NCBI GenBank assembly: GCA_035504215.1
Contig: DATJSI010000097.1
Span: 1-38,870 of the forward strand
Source: Mycobacteriales bacterium
GTDB taxonomy: Bacteria > Actinomycetota > Actinomycetes > JAFAQI01
Length of the DNA: 38,870 nt
Reading direction: 5' to 3'
Made by a program: the position numbers and the translations under genes
Part shown: positions 29,221 to 38,200 of the stretch, piece after piece
How the letters are laid out: each line of letters starts with the position of its first letter
Numbering within the stretch: position 1 is the stretch's first letter
The notes under the pieces: generated by a model
Databases searched by the model: none
The model's input: the letters and a program-made list of their open reading frames with translations, nothing else
What the model was told of the DNA's origin: nothing

Positions 29221-30486
29221 CTACGACATCGTCTGGAGCCGATCGAGCTCCCGGACCCGTGCCGCGAGGAAGTCGCGCTCGACGGCGTTGTCGGTCAGCG
29301 CGAGCGCCGCGGCGTACTCGGCTCGGGCCTCGGGCCACCGGCCGGCCCGGCGCAGGAAGTCAGCCCGAGCGGCCGGCAGGTAGCGGTAGCCGCGCAGCTC
29401 GGGTTCGCTTGCTACCGCATCGATCGCGGCCAGCCCGGCCTGCGGTCCGTGCGCCATCCCGACGGCGACCGCGCGGTTGAGGGCGACCACGGGGGACGGC
29501 CAGATCGCGCAGAGCTCGTCGTAGAGGGCGACCACCTCGTCCCAGTCGGTTGCCTCCCATGTCGTGGCGCTGGCATGAACCGCCGCGATCGCCGCCTGCA
29601 ACGCGTAGCGACCCGGTGGCCGGCGGGCGCAGGCGTCGCGGACCAGCATCAGCCCTTCGCGGATCTCCGCCGCATCCCAACGCGAGCGATCCTGCTCCTC
29701 CAGGAGCAACAGCCGGCCGGTCCGGTCGACGCGGGTGTCGCGGCGTGCGTCGGTCAACAGGATCAGGGCGAGCAAGCCGGCGACATCGGGGTCATGAGGC
29801 AACAGCAGTCGCAACATCCGGGCGAGGTCGAGCGCGCGCTCCACCAGGTCCCGGCGGACGAGGTCGGCACTCACCGGCGCGGTGTGCCCGGTCGTGAAGA
29901 CCAGATGGATCACCCCGAGTACGGCGACCAGCCGCTCGGGCAGCTCGTGGGCGGGGGGCACCCGGTAGGGGATATGAGCGGCGGCGATCTTCTTCTTCGC
30001 CCGGGTGATCCGGGCGGCCATCGTCGGCTCGCTCACGAGGAACGCCTTGGCGACCTCGGCGGTCGTCAACCCGCAGAGCAGTCGCAGCGTCAGAGCGACC
30101 TGCGCTTCGGGCGCGAGCGCAGGGTGGCAGCAGGTGCAGATCAGCCGCAGCCGGTCGTCGGGGATCTCGCCGTCGTCCAGATCGAGGTCGGGCTCGGTCT
30201 CGGGCTCGGCGAGCTGCGGCATTGCGCGGACGAAGGTCGCGTCCCGCCGCTTCAGATCGAGCGCCCGCCGGCGAGCGACCGTCGTGAGCCAGGCTCCGGT
30301 TCGCTCCGGGATCCCTCTGGACTCCCAGACCGACAGGGCTTGCGCGTAGGCGTCCTGCACGCACTCCTCGGCCCGGTCCACGTCGCCGGTGACGCGCAGC
30401 GTCGCAGCGAGGACGAATCCCCACTCGCGACGATGCGCGTCCGCGACCGCAGCCGCGACGTCGGCGTGGCTCGGGGCGTTGGTCAG
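29221..30486 (-). CDS. ECF42-type RNA polymerase sigma factor, probable CTG start
   Basis: About 421 aa. Sigma region 2 is at the N-terminus (HRREWGFVLAATLRVTGDVDRAEECVQDAYAQAL, WLTTVARRRALDLKRR), region 4 follows (LTLRLLCGLTTAEVAKAFLVSEPTMAARITRAKKKI), and then the long C-terminal extension of about 220 residues with TPR-like helices (LYDELCAIWPSPVVALNRAVAV, YRYLPAARADFLRRAGRWPEARAEYAAAL). This is the ECF42 (SigJ-like) layout, and the gene directly follows a DGPF protein, as ECF42 genes typically do. The first in-frame GTG (30381) would cut off half of region 2. No ATG or GTG lies before it in this frame. CTG 30486, 2 nt after the DGPF stop with GGGG just upstream, gives the full domain. Confidence 0.87.
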   Translation of the reverse strand: MTNAPSHADVAAAVADAHRREWGFVLAATLRVTGDVDRAEECVQDAYAQALSVWESRGIPERTGAWLTTVARRRALDLKRRDATFVRAMPQLAEPETEPDLDLDDGEIPDDRLRLICTCCHPALAPEAQVALTLRLLCGLTTAEVAKAFLVSEPTMAARITRAKKKIAAAHIPYRVPPAHELPERLVAVLGVIHLVFTTGHTAPVSADLVRRDLVERALDLARMLRLLLPHDPDVAGLLALILLTDARRDTRVDRTGRLLLLEEQDRSRWDAAEIREGLMLVRDACARRPPGRYALQAAIAAVHASATTWEATDWDEVVALYDELCAIWPSPVVALNRAVAVGMAHGPQAGLAAIDAVASEPELRGYRYLPAARADFLRRAGRWPEARAEYAAALALTDNAVERDFLAARVRELDRLQTMS

Positions 30487-30488
30487 CG

Positions 30489-30833
30489 CTACCCCATCAC
30501 CATGATCGGGCGGACCTCGACGCCGCCGAAGCGGGCCGGCACCTGCTTGGCCACCGCGATCGCCTCGTCGAGGTCGGCCGCCTCGATGAGGTAGTAGCCG
30601 CCGAGCGCCTCCTTGGTCTCGGCGAACGGCCCGTCGGTCACGACCGGGCCGTCGACGCCCGGCCGGATCGAGGTCGCTGTCCCGGTCGGCTGCAACGCAT
30701 TGCCGCCGGCGACCGCCTTCGTGTTGTTCTCCCAGAACTTCGTGTGCTCGGCGCCGACCTCGCCCCAGAGCTCGGGGCCGCCGGTCGCGTACTCGGCTTC
30801 GTCTTCGTAGATCAGGACCAGGTACTGCGACAT
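30489..30833 (-). CDS. DGPF (YCII-related) family protein
   Basis: A 114-aa protein with the family-defining DGPF at 67-70 (VVTDGPFAETKEALGGYYLIEA), the N-terminal MSQYLVLIYEDE strand and the closing VEVRPIMVMG. The fold is a ferredoxin-like dimeric alpha/beta barrel related to YCII. These proteins occur next to ECF42 sigma factors and are often members of their regulons; their biochemical role is unknown. ATG 30833 has AAAGGAAAG 7 nt upstream. An upstream in-frame GTG or ATG would add an unlikely basic leader. It is the first gene of the DGPF-sigma(-ogt) unit and lies 85 nt downstream of an ECF42-like promoter. Confidence 0.92.
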   Translation of the reverse strand: MSQYLVLIYEDEAEYATGGPELWGEVGAEHTKFWENNTKAVAGGNALQPTGTATSIRPGVDGPVVTDGPFAETKEALGGYYLIEAADLDEAIAVAKQVPARFGGVEVRPIMVMG

Positions 30834-30917
30834 GGTGCGCTTTCCTTTCCGGTACGGGTCCGGCTCGCGAACCCGATCGCCAGTCCCGGGCCCGCGAACC
30901 GGACCCGACACCAGGAC

Positions 30918-30944
30918 GACGCTCTCACTACCGAGGGATCGACA
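30918..30944 (-). promoter_or_regulatory. ECF42-type promoter of the DGPF-sigma unit
   Basis: On the minus strand, TGTCGA (30944-30939), 17 nt, then CGTC (30921-30918). As I recall, the published ECF42 consensus is TGTCGA at -35 and CGA/TC at -10; this site matches both. It lies 85 nt before the DGPF start. Autoregulation by the sigma factor is therefore likely. Confidence 0.65.
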
Positions 30945-31004
30945 ACCAGACCGAGGTTTCGTTCGTCGGACTGGCAAAGAGGTGAACTTTGCCGGCCGCG
31001 CTGC

Positions 31005-31032
31005 GTGTCAGCCAAAAAGAAGCAGGTGTCAG
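31005..31032. repeat. GTGTCAG direct repeat, 21-bp period
   Basis: GTGTCAG occurs at 31005-31011 and 31026-31032, two helical turns apart, just upstream of the possible promoter of the first sedolisin gene. An A-rich stretch (CCAAAAAGAAG) lies between them. This layout suits a regulator binding as a tandem dimer on one DNA face. Confidence 0.3.
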
Positions 31033-31035
31033 GTA

Positions 31036-31064
31036 GAGACAATCGCGCCCGGTGGGGCTAGCGT
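31036..31064 (+). promoter_or_regulatory. Possible promoter of sedolisin gene 1
   Basis: GAGACA (31036-31041), 17-nt spacer, TAGCGT (31059-31064). The -10 fits TAnnnT and the -35 matches 4 of 6 consensus bases. The start would be near 31071, 40 nt before GTG 31111. Confidence 0.35.
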
Positions 31065-31110
31065 GCCGCCGACGGGCAATGGGACATCCGACAAGCAAAG
31101 GGTCGATTTC

Positions 31111-34100
31111 GTGAACAGAGGTTCTGTGCGTCAGCATTTCGCACGGCTCGTGACCTTCGTCGCCACGAGCGCGGTCGTCGTGGGCTTCATGGCTGCCGCT
31201 CCGGCAGCCGCTCACGGTGCTGCTCCGATGGCGAGGATCTCGTCGAACTACGCGCGGGTGAGCCGTCCCGCCGTGCTTCCGAGAGGCGCCCGTCTCGCCG
31301 GTGCCGCGCGCCGCAGCCAGACGATCAGCGGTGAGGTCGCGCTCGCTCCGCGCAACCCGGCCGCGCTGACGAAGGCTGCCGAGGCGGTTTCCAACCCGCG
31401 CTCGAAGACCTATCACCACTACCTCGGGAAGGGGAAGTTCGCCGCGGCGTACGGGCCTACTCGGGCGATGATCGACGCCGTCGAGGCGACCCTCAAGACG
31501 TCGCACTTGAAGGTGACGTCGCTGTCGGGCAACCACCTGCTGGTCCGGTTCAGCGGATCGATCGGTGATGCCGAGGATGCGTTCCGCACGCAGGTCTCGA
31601 ACGTGCGGCTGGCCAGCGGCCGGATGGCGCTCGCCACCACGAAGGCCGTGTCCTTCCCGGCGTCGCTCGCCTCGGACGTCACTGCCGTCGTCGGCCTGAA
31701 CACGATGGTCGAGCCGCGGAGCAACCTCGAGCGCGCGACCCACCCGGCCACGGTCAAGGCGATCGGCCACCACTTCACGCACCCGACCGGTGCGGCCAAC
31801 CCCTGCTCCGACGCGACCTCGACCGCGGGTGCCTATGGTGGCCTCACCGACGACCAGATCGTCCACTCCTACGGTGCGGACGGCCTGTACGGCGTCGGCG
31901 ACTTCGGCGCCGGTCAGACCGTCGGCATCTACGAGCTCGAGCCGTTCTCGCTCTCCGACCTCACCACCTTCGACACCTGCTACTTCAACGCCGGCGAGGC
32001 CGCGACGATGACCTCGCACGTCTCGGTCAAGAACGTCGACGGCGGGCCCGGCACGGGTTCCGGCGGCGGCGAGTCCATCCTCGACATCGAGAACGTCTCC
32101 GCGGTCGCGCCGGGCGCCAACATCGAGGTCTACCAGGCGCCCAACGGGGTCGCCGGCCCGCTCGACGACTACGACCAGATGGTCCAGGACGACACCGCGA
32201 ACATCATCTCGACCAGCTGGGGCGAGTGCGAGGCGCTCGCTCAGTCCTCCGAGCCCGGCGTGGTCAACGTCGAGAACGAGCTGTTCCAGCAGGCCGCGTT
32301 GCAGGGTCAGTCGGTGTTCGCCTCGGCCGGTGACTCCGGGTCCGACGACTGTGCAGAGGAAGCACCGAACCCGGTGACGCCGACCCTCTCGGTTGACGAC
32401 CCGACCAGCCAGCCGTTCGTCACATCGGTCGGCGGCACCACGACGACCAACGCCCAGGAGCCGCCCACGCAGCAGGTCTGGAACGACGGCAACCTCGGCG
32501 GCGGCACCGGCGGTGGCGTCTCCTCGACGTGGGGTGCGCCGAGCTGGCAGCAGCCGTTCCTCGACACCCAGGCGGCGGCCGATGCCGTCGCGGACGGTCT
32601 CCCGCCGTGTGCGGAGTCCCCTTCCAACGGTGCGTTGTGCCGTGAGGTTCCGGACGTTACGGCGCAGGCCGATGAATACACCGGCGGCATCACGATCTAC
32701 ATCGCGGCGTTCGGTGGCTGGACCACGATCGGCGGTACGTCGTCGGCGGCTCCGCTGTGGGCGGCCATGACCGCGCTGATCAACGCATCGAGCGGCTGCC
32801 AGAGCTCGGGCAACATCGGCTTCGCGAGCCCGTCGCTCTACGCGGTGGCCTCGGTGCCGGCCGACTACTCGGCGTCGTTCTCCGACCTGGGAACCGGTCA
32901 GGGCAACAACGACGTCTACAGCCTGAGCAACGGGCAGAACTACGCAACCAGGACCGGGTACGACATGGCGTCCGGCCTGGGCACGCCGGTCCTCACCGGA
33001 CCGACCGGCCAGGCCGGCCTGGCGAGCTACCTGTGCTCGTTGGCGCCCGCGTCCGCGCGGCCGTCGATCACCGGCCTGTCGCCGACTTCTGTCGCGGCCG
33101 GTTCGCCATCAGGGACGCTCACGATCAGCGGCTCGGGCTTCACCGGTGCGACCGGCCTGTCGATCGGCGCCTACGCGGTGCCGAGCGCCGACTGGTCGGT
33201 GGCCGACGACACCACGATCCATGTGACCACTATCCCGACCGGCGCCCAGGCGCTGACCGGCACCCTCGGTCCGCAGGACGGCACCGGCCGGGCGTTCGTC
33301 AGCGTGACCGGGAGTGACGGCGCGAGCTCGGTCGGCATGGATCCCGACGCCGAGCTGCTCTACCACAAGACCGCCTCGGCCTCCGACCCCACGGTCGAAG
33401 GTGTGACGTCCTTCGGCGGCTCGCAGGCCGGCGGCAACACGGTTGCGGTCTTCGGGTCCGGCTTCACCGGCACCACCGGGGTCACCTTCGGCGGCGTCGC
33501 GGGCACGAACGTCACCGTCATCAACGACAACGAGCTGCACGTCACCGTCCCGGCGTACGACTCCGGTACGACGACCTGCGCGACCGCTGCCGACCCGAAC
33601 ACCGACGTCTGCCAGGTGCAGGTCGTGGTGACCAACGGCACCGGTTCGAGCTCGACGGACACGATCCGGGTGCCGTACACCGGAGCGATCTTCGAGGGCA
33701 CGATCGGCGGCGCCAGCCTGCCGTCCTGCGTCGGTGCCGACACCTGCGAGGTCGTGCCGGCGGAGACGGAGTACGACTACCTGCCGACACCGATGATCAC
33801 GTCGGTGACGACGACCTCGGCGGATGACTCCACCGTGTGGGCCAGCGAGTTCGGCGACACGATCGCCACGATCGACGGATCCGGGTTCGACTCGCTCGGC
33901 TACCTGTGGACGTTGGTCGGCAACCCGGCGAGCAACGACAGCCAGGACTTCTCGACCGTCAGCGTCAGCCCGACCGAGATCCAGGTCGTCATCCCCGCAC
34001 ACAACGAGACCCTGAACCCGGTCTTGAAGAGCCTGAGCGTCCAGACGCTCGCGGGCATCTCGGCGTCCACCCAGTTCAAGTACGCCGGGCAGCCCAAGCT

Positions 34101-35037
34101 CACCGGGCTCACACCGCAAGGCGGGCCCGACCTGGGCGGCACGCAGATCACCGCGACCGGAGCTGCCTTTGAAGGCGTCGCGCCGGCCGACGGTGGCGCG
34201 CTGCTGTACACGTACCTCAACTTCGGGGTACCGACGGTTCAGCTCTCCGGGTACACCGCCGACAGCGACACGCAGCTGACGGCCACCACACCGCAGAACA
34301 ACCCTGGTGACTTCCTCGTCCAGGTCTGCACGGTGACGGACTGCTCGTTCCCGAACACCGAGAAGGCGTTCAACGACTCGTTGTTCGACTTCTTCGAACC
34401 CGGCGCTCCGCTGGTCACGAAGATGTCGGCCAGCTCGGGCCCGGCCTCCGGTGGCACGCACCTCACGATCACCGGGCAGAACCTCGGCGACGTTCTGGAC
34501 GTCACGTTCGGCAAGCAGGACGGGATCGACCCGCAGAACCCCTTCCAGATCCTGACCAACGGCAACACGACCGAGATCAAGGTGATCGTGCCGCCGGGCA
34601 AGCCGAACTCCACCGTGCATGTCAGAGTCGTGACGGCGGAGTCGTTCTTCACGGGGTCCGCACCGAGTGCTGCGAACGCCGCTTCGGCCTTCACCTACAA
34701 GCCGAGCGTGGCATCACCGCCGCAGGAGGTCACCTTCACGAAGCACGGTACGGCGGTCTCGGTGACGTGGAAGGCGCCTTACACCGACGGCGGGAGCCCG
34801 ATCCTGCATTACCGGGTGATCGCCGTCTCGCAGCCGAACAGCTTCAAGAAGGGCGCGAAGAAGCCGCCGAACGTGGTGGTGAAGACCAAGCACGCCTCGA
34901 CGCACAGTGCGGTCCTGACCGGCCTGCGAGGCGGCTGGACGTACAAGATCAAGGTGGAGGCGGTCACCAAGAAGGGGGACGGGTTGGCCGGCGAGCGCGG
35001 CAGCGACCCGTACGTATTCATCACCGATCCGGCCTGA
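31111..35037 (+). CDS. Secreted sedolisin-family (S53) serine-carboxyl protease with IPT repeats and FnIII-like domain
   Basis: A 1308-aa pre-pro-protease. A Sec signal covers about 1-37 (cleavage near AAAHGA). A pro-kumamolisin activation domain spans about 50-210. The catalytic domain at about 245-640 has Glu321 and Asp325 (ESILDIE), oxyanion Asp408 (SAGDSG), Ser544 in GGTSSAAP, and the calcium-site segment GYDMASGLGTP with Asp618. Four to five IPT/TIG-like beta-sandwich repeats follow, starting near 651, 761, 894, 995 and 1100. A C-terminal FnIII-like domain begins near 1199. Known sedolisins are acid-active endopeptidases that process themselves. GTG 31111 has AAAGGG 9 nt upstream and begins the signal peptide. 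The IPT and FnIII parts may bind a surface or polymer. Confidence 0.93.
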   Translation: MNRGSVRQHFARLVTFVATSAVVVGFMAAAPAAAHGAAPMARISSNYARVSRPAVLPRGARLAGAARRSQTISGEVALAPRNPAALTKAAEAVSNPRSKTYHHYLGKGKFAAAYGPTRAMIDAVEATLKTSHLKVTSLSGNHLLVRFSGSIGDAEDAFRTQVSNVRLASGRMALATTKAVSFPASLASDVTAVVGLNTMVEPRSNLERATHPATVKAIGHHFTHPTGAANPCSDATSTAGAYGGLTDDQIVHSYGADGLYGVGDFGAGQTVGIYELEPFSLSDLTTFDTCYFNAGEAATMTSHVSVKNVDGGPGTGSGGGESILDIENVSAVAPGANIEVYQAPNGVAGPLDDYDQMVQDDTANIISTSWGECEALAQSSEPGVVNVENELFQQAALQGQSVFASAGDSGSDDCAEEAPNPVTPTLSVDDPTSQPFVTSVGGTTTTNAQEPPTQQVWNDGNLGGGTGGGVSSTWGAPSWQQPFLDTQAAADAVADGLPPCAESPSNGALCREVPDVTAQADEYTGGITIYIAAFGGWTTIGGTSSAAPLWAAMTALINASSGCQSSGNIGFASPSLYAVASVPADYSASFSDLGTGQGNNDVYSLSNGQNYATRTGYDMASGLGTPVLTGPTGQAGLASYLCSLAPASARPSITGLSPTSVAAGSPSGTLTISGSGFTGATGLSIGAYAVPSADWSVADDTTIHVTTIPTGAQALTGTLGPQDGTGRAFVSVTGSDGASSVGMDPDAELLYHKTASASDPTVEGVTSFGGSQAGGNTVAVFGSGFTGTTGVTFGGVAGTNVTVINDNELHVTVPAYDSGTTTCATAADPNTDVCQVQVVVTNGTGSSSTDTIRVPYTGAIFEGTIGGASLPSCVGADTCEVVPAETEYDYLPTPMITSVTTTSADDSTVWASEFGDTIATIDGSGFDSLGYLWTLVGNPASNDSQDFSTVSVSPTEIQVVIPAHNETLNPVLKSLSVQTLAGISASTQFKYAGQPKLTGLTPQGGPDLGGTQITATGAAFEGVAPADGGALLYTYLNFGVPTVQLSGYTADSDTQLTATTPQNNPGDFLVQVCTVTDCSFPNTEKAFNDSLFDFFEPGAPLVTKMSASSGPASGGTHLTITGQNLGDVLDVTFGKQDGIDPQNPFQILTNGNTTEIKVIVPPGKPNSTVHVRVVTAESFFTGSAPSAANAASAFTYKPSVASPPQEVTFTKHGTAVSVTWKAPYTDGGSPILHYRVIAVSQPNSFKKGAKKPPNVVVKTKHASTHSAVLTGLRGGWTYKIKVEAVTKKGDGLAGERGSDPYVFITDPA

Positions 35038-35042
35038 CCAAC

Positions 35043-35080
35043 GCCACGGCCGCTGGGCTGATCGGCCCGGCGGCCGTGGC
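35043..35080 (+). terminator. Intrinsic-type terminator after sedolisin gene 1
   Basis: GCCACGGCCGC (35043-35053) pairs perfectly with GCGGCCGTGGC (35070-35080). The stem continues through a U-G wobble and GGGC/GCCC to a 6-nt loop, for 16 paired positions. ATTTGG follows. It begins 6 nt after the stop codon and is the strongest terminator-like hairpin in the window. Confidence 0.8.
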
Positions 35081-35116
35081 ATTTGGCCGAACTATCACCA
35101 AATCGTTACGTCAGGG

Positions 35117-35143
35117 ACGCCTGTCCAGCAGACTTACAGGCGT
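35117..35143. repeat. Inverted repeat upstream of sedolisin gene 2
   Basis: ACGCCTGT and ACAGGCGT are perfect 8-bp arms separated by 11 nt (19 bp centre to centre). It lies about 87 nt before GTG 35230 in the 149-nt stretch after the terminator, which otherwise shows no clear promoter. It may be an operator for the second protease gene or a hairpin. Confidence 0.4.
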
Positions 35144-35229
35144 TACATGTGGTGTCGTTAGAGCGACTTTTTCGGCCGAGCCCACCGGTTTCTCGCGCGG
35201 CCGTAAGCCGTATGGCTTGGGAGCTGCCC

Positions 35230-38200
35230 GTGAGGAGCGCACGCCTGGCGTTGCCCTGCGCGCTCGCGGGGCTGATCGTCGCAGGTCTCGGGTCGCCGGT
35301 CGCCGCTTTTGCCTCCGGCCGGCCGGCGCCCGCGCCGGTCCCGTTGTCCTCGGCGTACGCCCGGGTGTCGCCGGCCGTCCACCTGCCCTCCGGCGCGCGC
35401 CGGCTCGGCCTGGTGCGCGCCGACCGGCCGGTCTCCGGCGCCGTCGTCCTGCGGCCGCGAAACCCGGCCGAGCTCACTGCCGCCGCGCAAGCGGTGTCGG
35501 AGCCGCGCTCGCCCGGCTACCACCACTACCTGGCGAAGGGCGCGTTCCGCGCCCGGTTCGGGCCGACCGCCGCGACCATCGCCGCCGTGCGGACCGCGCT
35601 CTCGAGAAGCGGCCTGTCGGTCACGTCGGTGTCCTCCAATGGGCTGCTCGTGAACTTCCGCGGGACCGCATCCGACGCCGGGCGAGCATTTCGTACGTCG
35701 ATCTCCAACGTGCGGCTGCCGGACGGGCGGACCGGGATCGACACGACCGGCCCGGTGTCCCTGCCCGCGAACATTGCCGGCCAGGTCACGTCGGTGATCG
35801 GGCTCGACACCTTGGTGCACGCGACGACGAACCTCGAGCACGCCACGCATCCCGCGGCGGTCAAGGCGAAAGCACCGGCCGCGCCCGCGATCCCGGGAGC
35901 GCCCTCGGGTTGCAAGGGCGCGAAGGATGCCGCGGCCGACTTCGGCGGCCTCACCGACGCCCAGATCGCGCACTCCTACGGGTTGGCCAGCTCCTACGAG
36001 GCCGGTGACTTCGGTGCCGGCCAGCATGTCGGCATCTACGAGCTCGAGCCGTTCTCGACCACGGACGTCGCGACCTTCGACAAGTGCTTCTTCGGTGCGA
36101 CGCGGGCGACGCAGATGGCCAAGCGGCTGCGCACGATCGACGTCGACGGTGGCGGTGGCGACGGGCCCGGCAGCGGCGAGTCGATCCTCGACATCGAGGA
36201 TGTGTCCGCGATGGCGCCGCAGGCCACCATCGACGTCTGGGAGGCGCCCAACACGACCGCGGGCGGCATGGACGAGCTCGACCAGATGGTCGAGGACGAC
36301 ACCGACCAGGTCATCACCAGCAGCTGGGGCTTCTGCGAGATCGACGAGATCAACCTGCAGCCGGGCTACATCGACGCAGAGAACGCGTTGTTCGAGCAGG
36401 CCGCGCTGCAAGGCCAGACCGTGCTGAACTCCTCGGGCGACTCCGGCTCCGACGAGTGCGCGTACGACAGCCCGACGCCGGTGCAGCCGTACCTCTCGCA
36501 GAGCGACCCGGCGAGCGAGCCCTTCGTGCTCGGCGTCGGCGGCACCACGATCATCGACGCCACCAACCCGCCCGAGGAGCAGGTCTGGAACGACGGCAGC
36601 ACGGGTGGCGGCAGCGGCGGCGGCCCGTCGTCGATCTGGGGCGCCCCGTCCTGGCAGCAGCCGTTCATCACCGGCACCGACAAGCAGCTCGCCGAGGACG
36701 CGGTCACCGATGGGATGACGCCCTGCGCCCAGTCGCCGGATGGCAGCCTGTGCCGCGAGGCGCCGGACGTGTCCGCGCAGGCCGACGAATACACCGGCGC
36801 GATCACGATCTACACGAAGGCCTTCGGTGGCTGGACCACGGAAGGCGGTACGTCGTCCTCCGCGCCGCTGTGGGCGGGCATGCTCGCGGTGATCAACGCC
36901 TCCGCCGCGTGCCAGGCCGCCGGGCCGATCGGTTTCGTCGACCCGTCCCTGTACGCGATCGCGGCGATCCCCGCGGAGTACAAGGCGTCGTTCAACGACA
37001 TCAAGAGCGGCGACAACGACGTGTTCGACCTGAACGGCGGCGCGACCTTCCGGGCGCTCACCGGGTACGACATGGCCACCGGGCTCGGTTCGCCGCGGGT
37101 GAGGGGACTGACCGCCAACCTCTGCACGATGAAGGCGCCGAGCACGCCGCCCCCGGTGGTGAGCGGGGTCTCGCCGGAGGCGGTCGGCCCGACCACGACC
37201 GGCAGCCTGACCGTCACCGGCTCCGGATTCACCGGCGCGCAGGCGCTGTCGATCGACGCGTACGCGGTGCCGAGCGCCGACTGGACGGTGAACAGCGACA
37301 CCCAGATCACGGTCTCGCCGATCCCGACCGCACTTCAGGTCGGCACCGCATCGGGACTGGGCACCTCCTCTGCCGACGGCTCCGACGGCACCGGTCGCGC
37401 GGTGGTCACTGTCACCGGGAGCGGTGGCGCGACCTCCGCCGTCAACGCGGACGCCACCATGCTGTACGTCGACGGCACCTCGGCGGCTCCGGTCCCGTCG
37501 GTTGGCGGGATCTCGGCGTACGGCGGTGCGAAGGCGGGCGGCAACACGGTCACCGTCTTCGGGTCGGGCTTCGCCTCGAGCGCGCCGGATCCCATCACCA
37601 GCGTCACGGTCGGCGGCGTGCCCGCCCTCGGCTGGACGGTGAAGACCCCGAGCCTGCTCGAGGTGACGATTCCGCCGTACCAGTCAGGAACCACCCAGTG
37701 CGCGGCCGGAGACGACCCGACCACTGACATCTGCCAGGCCCAGCTGGTCGTGACGAATGCGAACGGGTCCAGCCAGGTCGCGACGATCGAGCCGCCCTAC
37801 GAAGGTGCGGAGTATGGCGGCGTCAGCGGTGAGACGAGCCTGCCTGACTGCGTGACCGGACACACCTGCGAGATCGTGGCCGCGGTCACCGAGTACGACT
37901 ACTTCCCCAAGCCGACCATCACCTCAGTGACGACTACCGATGCGACCGACCCGACGACCTGGGCGTCGGAGAACGGCACGACCCTGGCGTTCGTCAATGG
38001 CACCGGCTTCGACTACCTCGGGTTGGAGTACGCGAACATCGGGTCGCCGTCCGTGGCTAACAACCAGGACTTCAGCATCATCCAGACCGACGGCGCAACC
38101 CAGTTCGAGATCGCGCTGAACCCGAGCCATCGCACGCACGAGGCGGTCACAAAGGCGCTCACCGTGCAGACGCTTGCCGGCCGGTCGTCGGGGTGGCCGA

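Noticed and set aside
28675-30594. A 639-aa plus-strand open frame over ogt and the sigma factor gene
   Set aside because: It is the complement of two well-recognised genes and shows no family pattern. GC-rich third positions open such frames.
33109-34620. A 503-aa minus-strand frame inside sedolisin gene 1
   Set aside because: Antisense shadow of IPT repeats; Arg/Val/Asp-rich with no domain.
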